A stretch of DNA of 64,000 nt from Homoserinimonas sedimenticola (lineage in GTDB: Bacteria; Actinomycetota; Actinomycetes; Actinomycetales; Microbacteriaceae): the NCBI RefSeq assembly GCF_026094475.1, contig NZ_JAPELL010000001.1, forward strand, positions 1,078,326 to 1,142,325, in the 5' to 3' direction. Both the position numbers and the translations under genes were made by a program. The stretch's first letter is position 1; each line of letters starts with the position of its first letter. The notes under the pieces were generated by a model. That model worked only from the letters and a program-made list of their open reading frames with translations, made no database searches and had not been told where the DNA came from. Shown in pieces: positions 49,251 to 61,482 of the stretch.

Positions 49251-50412
49251 AGGAGAATCTTACTGTCAGCACCGACTGCAGGTGCTCGGCGCGCAGCCGC
49301 CGGAAGACGACGCGCATGACGGCGAGGTAGGGACCGAAGCGCGACTTGACGAGCGAGTCGACCATGTCGATCTCCACGGCAACGAAACCCTGGCATCTCT
49401 CCCCCGCTCGCACGATGACGATCTCGAGCCCCTGCGGCCGGTTGTCCGCCTGGTCGAAGATCGCGACAAGCAGCGCGCGCAGCGCCGTCCGCTGGTCATA
49501 GGTCATGAGGTTCGCGACATGATCGTCGTCGAAGACGACCCGTGAGCTGTCAGGAATCTCGCCGTAGCGCCGCACGCGGGCCCGCAGATGGTCCACCAGG
49601 TTCTCGAGCCAGGTGCGGTCGACCTCCGCGACCATGACGGAGCGGATGGCGTCGGCGATCGACCGCGCCCGCGCCCGCACCTCGGGTGTGAGCTCCTGAC
49701 CGGCGAGCGCATCCGTGAAGAACGGCACAACCTCCCTGTTGAGGATCGTCACGCGATCCTGCTGCACGGAGCGGGCGATGCCCGACTCCTGCTCCTCAGA
49801 CATTCGGTCGACCGCCTCGTTGGCGCGGCTGCGCCAACGCTCGACCGCCTCGATCATGCTGCCCGTGAACGCCGCCGCGCTGAAATTGAGCGCGAGAAGA
49901 GGCAGCAGGTGGATGCCGACGACCGCGGGAACCGGGACACCAGCCACGGGATTCGACTGCGCCTGGAGCATCGAGATAAAGCCCATGAAGACCGCGGCGA
50001 GAGAACCGTAAGCGATGATCTCCCGGACAGGGCGGTAGGCCGACATCCCGACGGAGAAGAGGCCGAGGCAGACGGGGCCGACCCACCCGATCACGAACGA
50101 CACGGGGGTGTCCCACGTTGCGGCAGCCAGAAGTGCCGTCGCCACGATCGACAGCGCGATGACCCACCCGTGCAGACCACGGTGGAAGGGCCCGCGGTAC
50201 GGGTCGGTCGCCGAGGTCACGAGCACGCTCGCCATGCCGAGGCCGAGGAGCGCAAGAAGGGCGAGCCCTGAGTTCGCGATGATGTCGATGCTCGCGACGA
50301 CCATGGTCGCGGCGAAGATGAAGGCGACGAGCGCGGCGCCGATCGTGATGCTGCGGGTCGAGAAGGCGCCGACCGGGTCGAGCTCCTGCCGGGTGCGCTC
50401 GGGCGGCCTCAC
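49237..50412 (-). CDS. Membrane protein with a degenerate histidine-kinase-like C-terminus
   Basis: 391 residues: six hydrophobic segments (about residues 20-195) then a cytoplasmic coiled region with EESGIARSVQQDRVT. The C-terminal domain aligns by eye to the HATPase of the neighbouring kinase (TYDQRTALRALLVAIFDQADNRPQGLEIVIVRAG), but the N-box Asn and the G1 motif DxGxG are missing (EIDMVDSLVKS). I infer a pseudokinase that partners with the true kinase. It overlaps the response regulator start by 14 bp and the kinase stop by 4 bp. Confidence 0.75.
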   Translation of the reverse strand: MRPPERTRQELDPVGAFSTRSITIGAALVAFIFAATMVVASIDIIANSGLALLALLGLGMASVLVTSATDPYRGPFHRGLHGWVIALSIVATALLAAATWDTPVSFVIGWVGPVCLGLFSVGMSAYRPVREIIAYGSLAAVFMGFISMLQAQSNPVAGVPVPAVVGIHLLPLLALNFSAAAFTGSMIEAVERWRSRANEAVDRMSEEQESGIARSVQQDRVTILNREVVPFFTDALAGQELTPEVRARARSIADAIRSVMVAEVDRTWLENLVDHLRARVRRYGEIPDSSRVVFDDDHVANLMTYDQRTALRALLVAIFDQADNRPQGLEIVIVRAGERCQGFVAVEIDMVDSLVKSRFGPYLAVMRVVFRRLRAEHLQSVLTVRFSYDQR

Positions 50413-51695
50413 GAAGCCGTCCCCTCATCACTCGGCCGCTCAGACTCCTCGATCGTCGGCAGCGGACCCGAGACGAGCGGCTGCTGCGCTGTGGTGGCGG
50501 CAGCCGTGCTCGACGCCCCCACGGGAAGTTGGATGAGGATGGACGTGCCGCTGCCGGGCGTCGACCACACCTGCACCATCCCGCCGACGGACTGGATGCG
50601 GCTCTGAACGGATGCCCGCAACCCCAGCCGGTCGGAGCCGACGGAGGAATCCGAAAAACCTCGGCCCGCGTCGATGATCATCACGGAGACCTCGTCCTCG
50701 CTCGCGTAGACCGCGACCTCCGCCTTCATGACCCCCGAATGCTTGATGACATTGACGAGGCACTGCTTCGCCGCGAGACCCAGAGCGACCGCCTGCTCCG
50801 CGCTCAAGCGCATGACGGAGCCGAAGTCACCGGTGCCCGTGACCTCCAGTCCCTGCGCGCGAACCTCGGTGATGGCATCGCGCAGCGGGGAGGCTCGGTC
50901 GTCTGCGCCGACATCGGCCGTGACATCCGCCCCCGAGTGCAGCCACTCCTGACCGATGAGCACCTGCAGGTCGCGTTCGATCAGTTCGGCCTGCTGGGGA
51001 GACAGACGCTGCTCCGACGAACTCGCGATCGCGGCGAGATGACTGAGGATCGTGTCATGCATGAGCGCGGCGGCGCGCAACTCCATGCGTGCACGGAGAT
51101 CGTCGAGCAGCTCCTCACGCGCGGCGCGCTGCAGACGCGGGTGGGTGCGCACGGCGTTGCGGGTGGAGAGGAAGGCGAGCAAGCACACCCCGATCGCCTC
51201 CACGACGAGGGCGAAGGTGAGCAGGTCGAATGCGGCGGGGAGCCCCACCTGTGACAGGGCGAGAAAGACGGATGTCTCTGCGACGACGTATCCTCCGAGA
51301 GTCCACGTGACCGCGCGGACGAGACCCGCCCCCGCGCCCGCGACAAGCACCAGCACAATCTTGGGCGGGGCGAGCCACAGAGTCGACGTGGCGACCAGTT
51401 CTGGGAGCGCCGCCGCGAAGGTCAGCGTGTAGATAAAGGCCGCCAAGGCACCCACTGCGAGGTAGACGAGACCCGCGACGATGCGGCGCGAATGCTGCAC
51501 CCACACGACCATCGGCACCATCGCGAGCAGTGCGAAAAGGGCCGGCCAGATCGTGCGATCGGGGTATGCGGCCGCGAAACCGAGTGAGATGACAGTACCG
51601 CTGATGATCGCGGCGTAGGCCATGCCGTGAGCTGCGCGCGAGAGGGCAGTGCTCAACGCCCGAGAGGTGAGGTGTGCGGGCAGGCCGACGGACAC
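50409..51695 (-). CDS. Sensor histidine kinase (LuxR/NarL type partner)
   Basis: 428 residues from GTG 51695 with GGGAGGGTGG upstream. Six membrane segments cover about residues 25-170. A DHp-like helix has His in ALMHDTILSHLAAIA near residue 212, in the HisKA_3 style. The ATPase has N-box KQCLVNVIKHSGVM, G1 IDAGRGFSDSS and G2 DRLGLRASVQSRI. The Ser/Thr-rich C-terminus (GASSTAAATTAQQPLV) is disordered. It senses an envelope signal and phosphorylates the regulator at 48543-49250. The operator upstream suggests autoregulation. Confidence 0.9.
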   Translation of the reverse strand: MSVGLPAHLTSRALSTALSRAAHGMAYAAIISGTVISLGFAAAYPDRTIWPALFALLAMVPMVVWVQHSRRIVAGLVYLAVGALAAFIYTLTFAAALPELVATSTLWLAPPKIVLVLVAGAGAGLVRAVTWTLGGYVVAETSVFLALSQVGLPAAFDLLTFALVVEAIGVCLLAFLSTRNAVRTHPRLQRAAREELLDDLRARMELRAAALMHDTILSHLAAIASSSEQRLSPQQAELIERDLQVLIGQEWLHSGADVTADVGADDRASPLRDAITEVRAQGLEVTGTGDFGSVMRLSAEQAVALGLAAKQCLVNVIKHSGVMKAEVAVYASEDEVSVMIIDAGRGFSDSSVGSDRLGLRASVQSRIQSVGGMVQVWSTPGSGTSILIQLPVGASSTAAATTAQQPLVSGPLPTIEESERPSDEGTAS

Positions 51696-51754
51696 GGAAC
51701 CACCCTCCCCTATATGACGTGGTTCGAGTATGTCAGGTATGGACCGTGCCGTTG

Positions 51755-51773
51755 TACCCCAATAACCGGGGTA
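51755..51773. promoter_or_regulatory. Palindromic operator TACCCC-N7-GGGGTA before the kinase gene
   Basis: TACCCC (51755-51760) and GGGGTA (51768-51773) form a perfect 6-bp inverted repeat around a 7-bp spacer, 60 bp upstream of the kinase GTG. The proximal half lies about 28 bp from CATACT (51727-51732 on the plus strand as AGTATG), which may be the -10. This is about -40, a normal activator position. The half-site matches the NarL heptamer TACYYMT at 6 of 7. Confidence 0.7.
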
Positions 51774-51895
51774 GAACCAGCGTATTCGCTGAAACCCAGC
51801 AGCCCATGTGCCCCGGTTAGCTGCCAGACCGCTGAATGCCGCGACATCCGCTTAGCTGCGCTCAGCTGCGCCGCCTAGATTCGCTGCTCGTGCGC

Positions 51896-53386
51896 TCAGA
51901 CGAGCGACAACTCCTCGGCGGTCGACGACATCACGCTGTCTGCCAACTCCGCGTCTTCTGCCAGACGACGGCCCAGGCTCGGCACCATGGTCGTGAGCGC
52001 AGGCTTCCACCCCTCGAAGCGCTCCGGGAAGCAGCGCTCGAGCAGCGTGATCATGATGGGTACGGCAGTGGAGGCGCCCGGCGAGGCGCCCAGGAGCCCC
52101 GCGATCGATCCGTCCTCGGCCGCGACCACCTCCGTGCCGAACTGGAGAACGCCGCCCTTCTTGGGGTCTTTCTTGATGACCTGGACCCGCTGCCCCGCCG
52201 TGATGAGCTCCCAATCCTCATCCTTTGCCTCCGGCATGAACTGCCGGAGGGACTCGAGCTTCTTGGCACGGCTCGCCAAGAGCTCCGAGACGAGGTACTT
52301 CACGAGGTCGAAGTTGTCCTTCGCCACCGCGAGCATGGGGATGATGTTGCTCGGCCGGAGCGAGAACGGCAGATCGAACCACGAACCGGTCTTGAGGAAC
52401 TTGGGCGAGAAACCGGCGTAGGGGCCGAACATGAGGCTGCCCTGGCCGTCGACAACGCGCGTGTCCAGGTGGGGAACCGACATGGGCGGGGCACCGACAG
52501 AGGCCTTGCCGTAAACCTTGGCGGAGTGCCGCGCCACGAGCGCCGGATTGTTGGTGCGCAGGAACTGGCCACTGATCGGGAAGCCGCCGTAGCCCTTCGC
52601 CTCCTTGATCCCGGACTTCTGCAGCAGGTTCAGGGCGCCGCCGCCCGCTCCCACAAAGACGAAACGGGCATGAGTCACCGAGGGGGTACCGCCGACCGTG
52701 TGGCGTGAGCTGATGCGCCACAGTCCGTCGCGCTGCCGGCGAAGACCCGTGACCTTGCGCTCGAGAGTGAGCTTGGCGCCGTTGTCGGTCAGGTAGGAGA
52801 GGAGATGACGGGTGAGGGCACCGAAGTCGACGTCGGTGCCGCCCACAACTCGAGTGGCAGCGATCGGCTGCGACTTCGCACGCCCCGGCAGCAGCAGGGG
52901 CGCCCAGGATCGGATGACCGCGGGGTCGTCGCTGAACTCCATGTCCTTGAAGAGCGGGTTGCCCTTGAGCGCCTCGAAACGGCGACGCAGGTAATCAACA
53001 TTCGCCTCACCCCAGACGAAGCTGATGTGGGGAACGGGGTTGATGAACGACGCGGGGTCGGGAAGCAGCCCCTCTCGCACCATGAACGACCAGAACTGCC
53101 GCGAGACCTGGAACTGCTCGTTGACCGTGACGGCCGTCTGGATCTCAAAGGTGCCGTCCGCCTGCTCCTTGCCATAGTTGAGCTCGCACAGCGCCGCGTG
53201 CCCCGTGCCCGCGTTGTTCCACGGGTTGGAGCTCTCGAGCGCCGTCTCAGAGAGGGTCTCGAAGATCTGAATGCTCCAGTCGGGCTGCAGCTGCTTGATG
53301 AGGGCACCGAGCGTCGCACTCATGATGCCCCCGCCGATCAGCGCGACGTCGAGGGGCTGGGCGGAGGGATTGGGGGAGGCACTCAC
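51896..53386 (-). CDS. mqo: Malate:quinone oxidoreductase
   Basis: 496 residues from GTG 53386 (the upstream in-frame part is unlike the family). The FAD motif [25 protein letters not shown] is at residue 13, with [15 protein letters not shown] near 55 and [14 protein letters not shown] near 425. It is a peripheral membrane enzyme that oxidises malate to oxaloacetate and feeds electrons to menaquinone. It stands alone, divergent from nothing; the 200 bp upstream of the kinase separates it from the signalling operon. Confidence 0.95.
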   Translation of the reverse strand: MSASPNPSAQPLDVALIGGGIMSATLGALIKQLQPDWSIQIFETLSETALESSNPWNNAGTGHAALCELNYGKEQADGTFEIQTAVTVNEQFQVSRQFWSFMVREGLLPDPASFINPVPHISFVWGEANVDYLRRRFEALKGNPLFKDMEFSDDPAVIRSWAPLLLPGRAKSQPIAATRVVGGTDVDFGALTRHLLSYLTDNGAKLTLERKVTGLRRQRDGLWRISSRHTVGGTPSVTHARFVFVGAGGGALNLLQKSGIKEAKGYGGFPISGQFLRTNNPALVARHSAKVYGKASVGAPPMSVPHLDTRVVDGQGSLMFGPYAGFSPKFLKTGSWFDLPFSLRPSNIIPMLAVAKDNFDLVKYLVSELLASRAKKLESLRQFMPEAKDEDWELITAGQRVQVIKKDPKKGGVLQFGTEVVAAEDGSIAGLLGASPGASTAVPIMITLLERCFPERFEGWKPALTTMVPSLGRRLAEDAELADSVMSSTAEELSLV

Positions 53387-53448
53387 ACGCTTCAGTTTAC
53401 TGTCGGTTGATGGGGCACTTGACCGCGGGAGCATCGCCCGCGCTCGAC

Positions 53449-55772
<2,324 letters not shown>

Positions 55773-55842
55773 GCGAAAATCTCCCGGGGTTCTGTGGGGG
55801 CCGGCGCGATCGGGTCACGCACCAAGCACCCCAGTGTAGTGG

Positions 55843-56442
55843 CTAGTTCTCGACCAGCCGTCGGCCCTCGAACGCGCGACCGAGTGTCACCTCGTCGGCA
55901 TACTCGAGATCGCCGCCCACCGGCAGCCCGGATGCGAGGCGCGAAACGGTGAGTCCGGGCTGGTGTAGGAGGCGGGAGAGGTAGGTCGCGGTCGCCTCCC
56001 CCTCCAGGTTGGGATCGGTCGCGATGATGACCTCGGTCACGGTGCCATCGGCGAGCCTCTGCATCAGTTGGCGGATACGCAGGTCGTCAGGTCCCACCCC
56101 GTCGATGGGGCTGATGGCGCCGCCCAGCACGTGGTACAGCCCGCGGAACTCCCGGGTGCGCTCGATCGCGACGACATCCTTCGCCTCCTCGACGACGCAG
56201 ATGGTCGCCTGCGAGCGCCGCGGATCGCGGCAGATGCTGCAGGTCTCGTGCTCCGTGACGTTGCCGCAGATCTCGCAGAACCGCACCTTCTCGCGCACGA
56301 TCGTGAGCAGCTCCGCGAGGCGCGTCGTGTCGTGCGACTCCGTCTGGAGGATGTGGAAGGCGATGCGCTGGGCCGACTTGGGCCCGATCCCGGGCAGCCT
56401 GCCGAACTCGTCGATGAGCTCCTGGACGATTCCCTCATACAT
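55843..56442 (-). CDS. recR: Recombination mediator RecR
   Basis: 199 residues, the standard length. HhH-like N-terminus ([24 protein letters not shown]), C4 zinc finger [16 protein letters not shown] near residue 58, and a Toprim domain ([26 protein letters not shown]). It loads RecA with RecFO. It follows dnaX directly, separated by 1 bp; the ybaB gene that often lies between them is missing here. Confidence 0.96.
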   Translation of the reverse strand: MYEGIVQELIDEFGRLPGIGPKSAQRIAFHILQTESHDTTRLAELLTIVREKVRFCEICGNVTEHETCSICRDPRRSQATICVVEEAKDVVAIERTREFRGLYHVLGGAISPIDGVGPDDLRIRQLMQRLADGTVTEVIIATDPNLEGEATATYLSRLLHQPGLTVSRLASGLPVGGDLEYADEVTLGRAFEGRRLVEN

Positions 56443-56443
56443 G

Positions 56444-58915
56444 TCAGTTCGCCCCCGGGGTCACGCGCGGAGTATGCGGCTGCTCCTCGATGAAGGTCGC
56501 GCCGAGCACCTGCCGCACGACCGCCTCGCCGTACTTCTGGGACGCGAGAGGCCCACCCGTGGCAGGACCGCCGCCTGAAGGACCACCCGCTGCAGGGCCG
56601 TGGCCCGCCGGGCGCGAGGGTGCAGGCGCGGGAACCCGGCTCGGGGCGGGCGGGACTGTGTCGTACTCGGGATCGTAGGGCGGCTCGTCATCGAAGGGGG
56701 GTTCGTCGTCAACAGGGGGTGCTGCCGACGGGGTCTTCGGCGACGGGCTCTTCGGCGACGGGGTCGGCTCCCGGGTTAGCTCCTGCCTCGGCTCCGCGCT
56801 CGGCGCCCCAGTCGCCGGGGGGTTCCCTGCCGATCCTGCCCCCGGGATTGCGACGGTCGCCCAGCCATCCTCGGTCACGGGTGCTGCTGCCGCCGTTTGC
56901 TCGGGTGACGCGACACCCGCGGAGGTGCCCCCGCGGGGCTCGGGCCGACCGCTGTGCTGAGCCGAGTCGGCGCGAGGCGCGGATTCTTCGGCTGTCGAGC
57001 TGGCGAGCCGCTCGATCGGCGAGGATGAGGGACGAGAGTCGGGCGAGGTTGAGGGACGGGAGTCGGGCGAGGGGGCAGTGGGAGCGGCCGGCGTGCCACC
57101 CGGGCCCGCGACGCGCGCGATGAGCTTGGGCGTGAAGCCCAGCACGGCGGACACCGCCCGCTTGAGGTGGTCGCCGACGCCCTCGCCGGGAGCGGATGCG
57201 GCCTTGAGCGACTCGACATCCTTCTGGCTTGGGAACTCGAGCACGAGGATCTCGCCATCGCGGAGCTCTCGTACCTCCGCCGTGAAGAGCACCATCCACG
57301 CCGTGCGCTTGGCTCGCTGCACCGTGTCGAGGACCTGGGGCCACGCATCCCGCACCTGCTGGAGCGTGACGGGACCGACCGGTGCCGCGGATGCGACACG
57401 CTCGGGCTGGAGGGCAGGCTCAGGCTCAGGCGCAGACTCTGCAGCAGGCGCAGGCTCTGCAGCAGGCGCAGTCTCGGCGGCAGGCGCGGACTCAGCAGGC
57501 GCGGACTCAGCAGGCGCGGACTCAGCAGGCGCAGACTCAGCAGGCGCAGGGTGGGAGGCGGGCGCGGTCCGGGACTCGGTCGCTGCCGAACGGGCGGGTT
57601 CAGGCTGGGCCACCGGGGCGATCTCCGCCTCCGGCTCTGGCTCGTGCTGGCCAGGCAACGATTCGGGCACGATCGACCCGGCTGCGGGTGCGGCGGGGGT
57701 CGCCTCCGCCGTCACTGCCGCCGCGGCAGGCTCGGAGCCCGTCACGCCGACGCGGCGCTCAAGGCGTTCCACGCGGGCGAGCGCTCCCCGCTCCGACTCA
57801 TCGGAGGCGGGGACGAGCACGCGCGCGACCATGAGTTCGAGGTGCAGGCGTGGCGATGTCGCACCCGTCATCTCCGTGAGAGCCGAGGCGACGATGTCGG
57901 CGGTGCGGCTCAGCTCCGCCTGCCCGAAGCGCGCGGCCTGCTGGGCCATGTGATCGAGTTCGTCGTCCTGCACCCCCCGCAGGACCGCCGCCGCGCCATG
58001 GTGACTGCCGAGGGGGAAGGCGCTGACGACGATGAGATCCCGCAGCTTCTCAAGGAGATCCTCGACGAAGCGGCGCGGATCCTGGCCCGTCTGGATGACG
58101 CGGTCAACGCTCTCGAAGGCGGCCCCAGCATCCTTCGCCCCTAGAGCATCGATGACCTCGCTGAGGAGCGCTCCGTGCGTGTAGCCGAGCAGCGCGACCG
58201 CGCGCTCGTACACGACCGTGTCGCCCTCGGAACCCGCGATGAGCTGGTCGAGCAGCGAGAGAGTATCGCGCACCGAGCCGCCGCCGGCGCGGACAACGAG
58301 CGGGAGGACCCCCGCCTCCACCTTCACACCCTCGCTCTCACAGAGCTGCCCGACATAGTCGAGCATCTGCGCTGGCGGAACCAAGCGGAAGGGGTAGTGG
58401 TGGGTGCGGGAACGGATCGTGCCGATGACCTTGTCGGGCTCGGTCGTCGCGAAGATGAACTTGATGTGCTCCGGCGGCTCCTCCACGATCTTGAGCAACG
58501 CGTTGAAGCCCTGCGGCGTGACCATGTGCGCCTCGTCGAGGATGAAGATCTTGTAGCGGTCGCGAGCCGGCGCGAAGACGGCGCGCTCACGCAGGTCGCG
58601 AGCGTCGTCGACGCCGTTGTGGCTCGCGGCATCGATCTCGACGACATCGAGAGAACCGCCCCCGTCGCGACTCAGCTCGACGCAGCTGGGGCAGACGCCG
58701 CACGGATTGTCGGTGGGCCCCTCTGCGCAGTTGAGACAGCGGGCGAGGATGCGCGCCGAGGTCGTCTTGCCGCAACCCCTCGGACCGCTGAACAGATACG
58801 CGTGATTGACGCGGTCGGTGCGCAGAGCGGTCGTGAGCGGATCCGTCACCTGCGACTGGCCGATGAGCTCGGCGAAGGTCTCGGGCCGGTAGCGGCGATA
58901 GAGGGCGGTAACCAC
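56444..58915 (-). CDS. dnaX: DNA polymerase III subunits gamma and tau
   Basis: 823 residues from GTG 58915. AAA+ core with Walker [13 protein letters not shown] near residue 45, C-rich zinc knuckle [19 protein letters not shown] near 65, and [22 protein letters not shown]. Domain III ends near residue 370. Then a long Ala/Pro/Glu tail, with the tandem AESAP repeat near residues 470-510, carries a tau-type region ([19 protein letters not shown]). It is the clamp-loader motor and joins with HolB in this window. No slippery frameshift site was seen. Confidence 0.95.
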   Translation of the reverse strand: MVTALYRRYRPETFAELIGQSQVTDPLTTALRTDRVNHAYLFSGPRGCGKTTSARILARCLNCAEGPTDNPCGVCPSCVELSRDGGGSLDVVEIDAASHNGVDDARDLRERAVFAPARDRYKIFILDEAHMVTPQGFNALLKIVEEPPEHIKFIFATTEPDKVIGTIRSRTHHYPFRLVPPAQMLDYVGQLCESEGVKVEAGVLPLVVRAGGGSVRDTLSLLDQLIAGSEGDTVVYERAVALLGYTHGALLSEVIDALGAKDAGAAFESVDRVIQTGQDPRRFVEDLLEKLRDLIVVSAFPLGSHHGAAAVLRGVQDDELDHMAQQAARFGQAELSRTADIVASALTEMTGATSPRLHLELMVARVLVPASDESERGALARVERLERRVGVTGSEPAAAAVTAEATPAAPAAGSIVPESLPGQHEPEPEAEIAPVAQPEPARSAATESRTAPASHPAPAESAPAESAPAESAPAESAPAAETAPAAEPAPAAESAPEPEPALQPERVASAAPVGPVTLQQVRDAWPQVLDTVQRAKRTAWMVLFTAEVRELRDGEILVLEFPSQKDVESLKAASAPGEGVGDHLKRAVSAVLGFTPKLIARVAGPGGTPAAPTAPSPDSRPSTSPDSRPSSSPIERLASSTAEESAPRADSAQHSGRPEPRGGTSAGVASPEQTAAAAPVTEDGWATVAIPGAGSAGNPPATGAPSAEPRQELTREPTPSPKSPSPKTPSAAPPVDDEPPFDDEPPYDPEYDTVPPAPSRVPAPAPSRPAGHGPAAGGPSGGGPATGGPLASQKYGEAVVRQVLGATFIEEQPHTPRVTPGAN

Positions 58916-59043
58916 GGCTCAATGGTAGTCGGCACGTCTGACAGAGCCCGCCGAGGAGGGGCGCCGCACGGGCGTGCGGGCGGCGGGAGCCGCGGCATCC
59001 GGTCGGCCCCTGCCCCTGGTCGCCGTGCCGGAGCATGCGCCAG

Positions 59044-59120
59044 TTCTGGAGGAGATCTTCGCCGACGCGCCGATGACGGATGCCGCGAACCGGCGCGTCA
59101 ACGCAAATCTCCTGCGGAAC
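59044..59120 (+). repeat. 77-bp palindromic repeat, left copy
   Basis: The 77 bp start with TTCTGGAGGAGATCTTCGCC and contain GACGCGCC...GGCGCGTC and AAATCTCCT, so the element is itself an imperfect palindrome. It is 75% identical (58 of 77 by eye) to the reverse complement of the copy at 60234-60310. The two copies point toward each other around the DUF559 gene. It lies in the 319 bp between dnaX and that gene. Confidence 0.88.
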
Positions 59121-59234
59121 GTGGCCGGAGAGGCGCCCGCCGAGGGCCCTGCACAGGGGGCCGAATGCGCACCTCTCCACACGCAGACCGTCGCGGCGAC
59201 ACCCCCGGTGCGGGAAACGTGCACCACTGGAGGC

Positions 59235-60206
59235 ATGTCTCCCCCGCTCATGCACACCATGCGTCTCGTCGGCCACGTCGCACGACTCCGAACTCTGCGC
59301 GATTCGGGCGTGACGTCCGCCGAGATTGCCGACGGCATCCGCGACGGCACGCTCTGGCGACCGAAGAAGGGGTGGGTCGCCACCCGCCTAGCCGACCGCG
59401 ACCAGGTGCGCGCCGTCACCGCGGGAGCCCGGATCGGATGCGTGAGCGCCCTACGCCGTTGGGGCGTGTGGTCAGGCGACGGAGATGCGCTGCACCTTCA
59501 CGTCGCCACGACGACCGGCGGACTCGACCGGCACGTGCCTCCATCGATGACAGTCGAGGCGGTGCCCCTCCCACACCCGTCGATCGTGAACACCTACGGA
59601 AACGATCTCGACCCGATCCGGCGATGCGACGAAAACGGCCCGGTGATCCACTGGAGCGAGCAGCGCTTCGAAGGCGCGCTTGACTGGATCGTCTCCATCG
59701 AGGATGCCCTCGCGCAAGCCGTGCGCTGCCAGTCCAGCGAACATGCTGTCGCGTGTATCGACTCCGCACTGCACGTCGGCGCGATCAGCCTCACCCAGTG
59801 GGAACGGATCCGGGAGACACTTCCGCGGCGACTCGAACGGCTCGATGAACGAAAAGACGCACGGGCCGGTTCAGGCAATGAGACCAAGGCTCGCCTGCGG
59901 CTCCTAGATGAAGGCTTTCGCGTGCAACCCCAGTTCTTCCTCCTCGGCGCCGGCACCGTCGACATGTTGGTCGAGGACTGCGTCATCGTGGAAGTCGACA
60001 GCGAGGCCCACCACGGGAGCCCCGCCCAGAGACGCAAGGACCGGGTGCGCATCCTCGTGGCCCAGCTCTACGGCATTCCCACAGTGAGCATCGGTCCCGA
60101 GAGCTTCACAGACGAGAACTGGCAACTGGTCATGGGAGCCATACACCGCCAGGTCGCGGATGCGCGCCAGCTGAAGCAGGCACGGCGCGTGATCGTGCGC
60201 GGGTGA
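59235..60206 (+). CDS. DUF559/AbiEi-like protein (very-short-patch-repair nuclease fold)
   Basis: 323 residues from ATG 59235. The N-terminal part (MRLVGHVARLRTLRDSGVTSAEIADGIRDGTLWRPKKGWVA) is the helix-turn-helix of AbiEi-type antitoxin-like proteins. The C-terminal part has a Vsr/PD-(D/E)xK pattern, VDMLVEDCVIVEVDSEAHHG, with Asp, Glu and Asp in order, plus conserved GNETKARLRLL. Family members are common, often mobile, in actinobacteria. The function is unproven. The start is uncertain, since the GGAGG site is too close. It is enclosed by inverted 77-bp repeats. Confidence 0.78.
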   Translation: MSPPLMHTMRLVGHVARLRTLRDSGVTSAEIADGIRDGTLWRPKKGWVATRLADRDQVRAVTAGARIGCVSALRRWGVWSGDGDALHLHVATTTGGLDRHVPPSMTVEAVPLPHPSIVNTYGNDLDPIRRCDENGPVIHWSEQRFEGALDWIVSIEDALAQAVRCQSSEHAVACIDSALHVGAISLTQWERIRETLPRRLERLDERKDARAGSGNETKARLRLLDEGFRVQPQFFLLGAGTVDMLVEDCVIVEVDSEAHHGSPAQRRKDRVRILVAQLYGIPTVSIGPESFTDENWQLVMGAIHRQVADARQLKQARRVIVRG

Positions 60207-60233
60207 AGCCTGCATTCCGAGGGAGCCGCAGGG

Positions 60234-60310
60234 GTTGAGGAGGAGATTTTGGGCGGCGCGCCGGGTTGGGGCCGCCGTGGGCGGCGTGTCGGCGAAAATC
60301 TCCTCCGGAA
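60234..60310 (-). repeat. 77-bp palindromic repeat, right copy (inverted)
   Basis: Read on the minus strand it begins TTCCGGAGGAGATTTTCGCC and corresponds base by base to the left copy at 59044-59120. The outer 28 bp match at 25 positions, the middle 20 at 12 and the inner 29 at 21. It fills most of the 154 bp between the DUF559 gene and the ackA stop, and may also serve as a terminator hairpin for either gene. Confidence 0.88.
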
Positions 60311-60360
60311 CAATCGGGGGCTGGGCGGGGCGGGGCGGGAGGGAGAGGGAGATGGCCGCG

Positions 60361-61482
60361 TCAGGCGACGAGAGCCGCCGCCTGACGCGCGATCTCCAAC
60401 TCCTCGTTGGTGGGGATGACGAGCACCGCGACGGGGGTGCCCTCGGGAGAGATGAAACGCTCGGCACGGGACGGCAGTTCGTTGCGCTCGTCGTCCACCT
60501 CGACGCCGAGGAACCAGAGCCCCGAGAGCGCGAGGCGGCGCAGCGACGCGTTGTTCTCGCCGATACCCGCCGTGAAGACGAGGGCGTCGAGGCCCCCGAG
60601 GCCGGCAGTGTATGCCCCGATGTAGTGGCGGATGCGGTGGCGCCAGACCTCGAGCGCAGCGACCGCTGCCGCATCGCCGCGCGCCGCGGCATCCGTCACG
60701 TCCCGCATGTCGCCCGTGCCCGTGAGCCCGAGGAGCCCGCTGCGGCGGTTGAGCAGCACGTCGAGCTCGTCGATCGAAAGCCCAGCCTCGCGGGCGAGAT
60801 GGAAGACGACACCCGCATCGATGTCACCTGAGCGGGTGCCCATCACGAGACCCTCGAGCGGGGTGAGGCCCATCGAGGTGTCGACCGAGCGGCCACCATC
60901 GACCGCCGTGACGGATGCGCCGTTGCCGAGATGCAGAACGATCGTCTTGAGCGACTCCAGCGGCCTGCCCAGGAAGCGGGCCGCGCGCCGCGACACGTAC
61001 TGGTGCGAGGTTCCGTGGAAGCCGTAGCGGCGCACCTGATGGCGCTGCGCGAGTTCCGCGTCGATCGCGTAGGTGTAGGCGGCGGGCGGCAGGGTCGAGT
61101 GAAAGGCAGTGTCGAAGACCGCGACGTGCGGCACCCCGGGGAGAGACTCGCGAGCCGCGCGGATGCCGAGGACGTTCGCAGGGTTGTGGAGCGGGGCGAG
61201 GGCCGAGAGCTCCTCGATCTGCGCCTCCACCTCGTCGGTCACGAGGGTTGCCGAGGAGAAGCGCGGCCCGCCGTGGACCACCCGGTGACCCACCGCCGCG
61301 ATCTCGCGGCCGGGACCCAGCGCATCGAGGACCTGCCGCATCCCCGCGAGATGATCGGGCACCTCACCCGGCTCGCCGATGCGTTCGATCAGGCCCGAGA
61401 CGACTGCCTGCTCCGTCTCGAGGTCGACCAACTGGTACTTGATCGAGGACGAACCCGAGTTGACGACGAAGACCTGGGTCAT
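60361..61482 (-). CDS. ackA: Acetate kinase
   Basis: 373 residues. Motifs: VVNSGSSSIKYQL at the start, GHRVVHGG near residue 63, FDTAFHSTLPPAAY and YGFHGTSHQYV near 155, HLGNGASVTAVDGGRSVDTSMG near 190 and FTAGIGENNASLR near 310. It converts acetyl phosphate and ADP to acetate and ATP, and reverses. It overlaps the pta stop by 4 bp. Together with acs the cell can handle acetate in both directions. Confidence 0.96.
   Translation of the reverse strand: MTQVFVVNSGSSSIKYQLVDLETEQAVVSGLIERIGEPGEVPDHLAGMRQVLDALGPGREIAAVGHRVVHGGPRFSSATLVTDEVEAQIEELSALAPLHNPANVLGIRAARESLPGVPHVAVFDTAFHSTLPPAAYTYAIDAELAQRHQVRRYGFHGTSHQYVSRRAARFLGRPLESLKTIVLHLGNGASVTAVDGGRSVDTSMGLTPLEGLVMGTRSGDIDAGVVFHLAREAGLSIDELDVLLNRRSGLLGLTGTGDMRDVTDAAARGDAAAVAALEVWRHRIRHYIGAYTAGLGGLDALVFTAGIGENNASLRRLALSGLWFLGVEVDDERNELPSRAERFISPEGTPVAVLVIPTNEELEIARQAAALVA

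Noticed and set aside
60234-60310. Simple rho-independent terminator for the DUF559 gene
   Set aside because: There is hairpin potential, but the matching inverted copy on the other side of the gene and the lack of a T run suggest more than a terminator.
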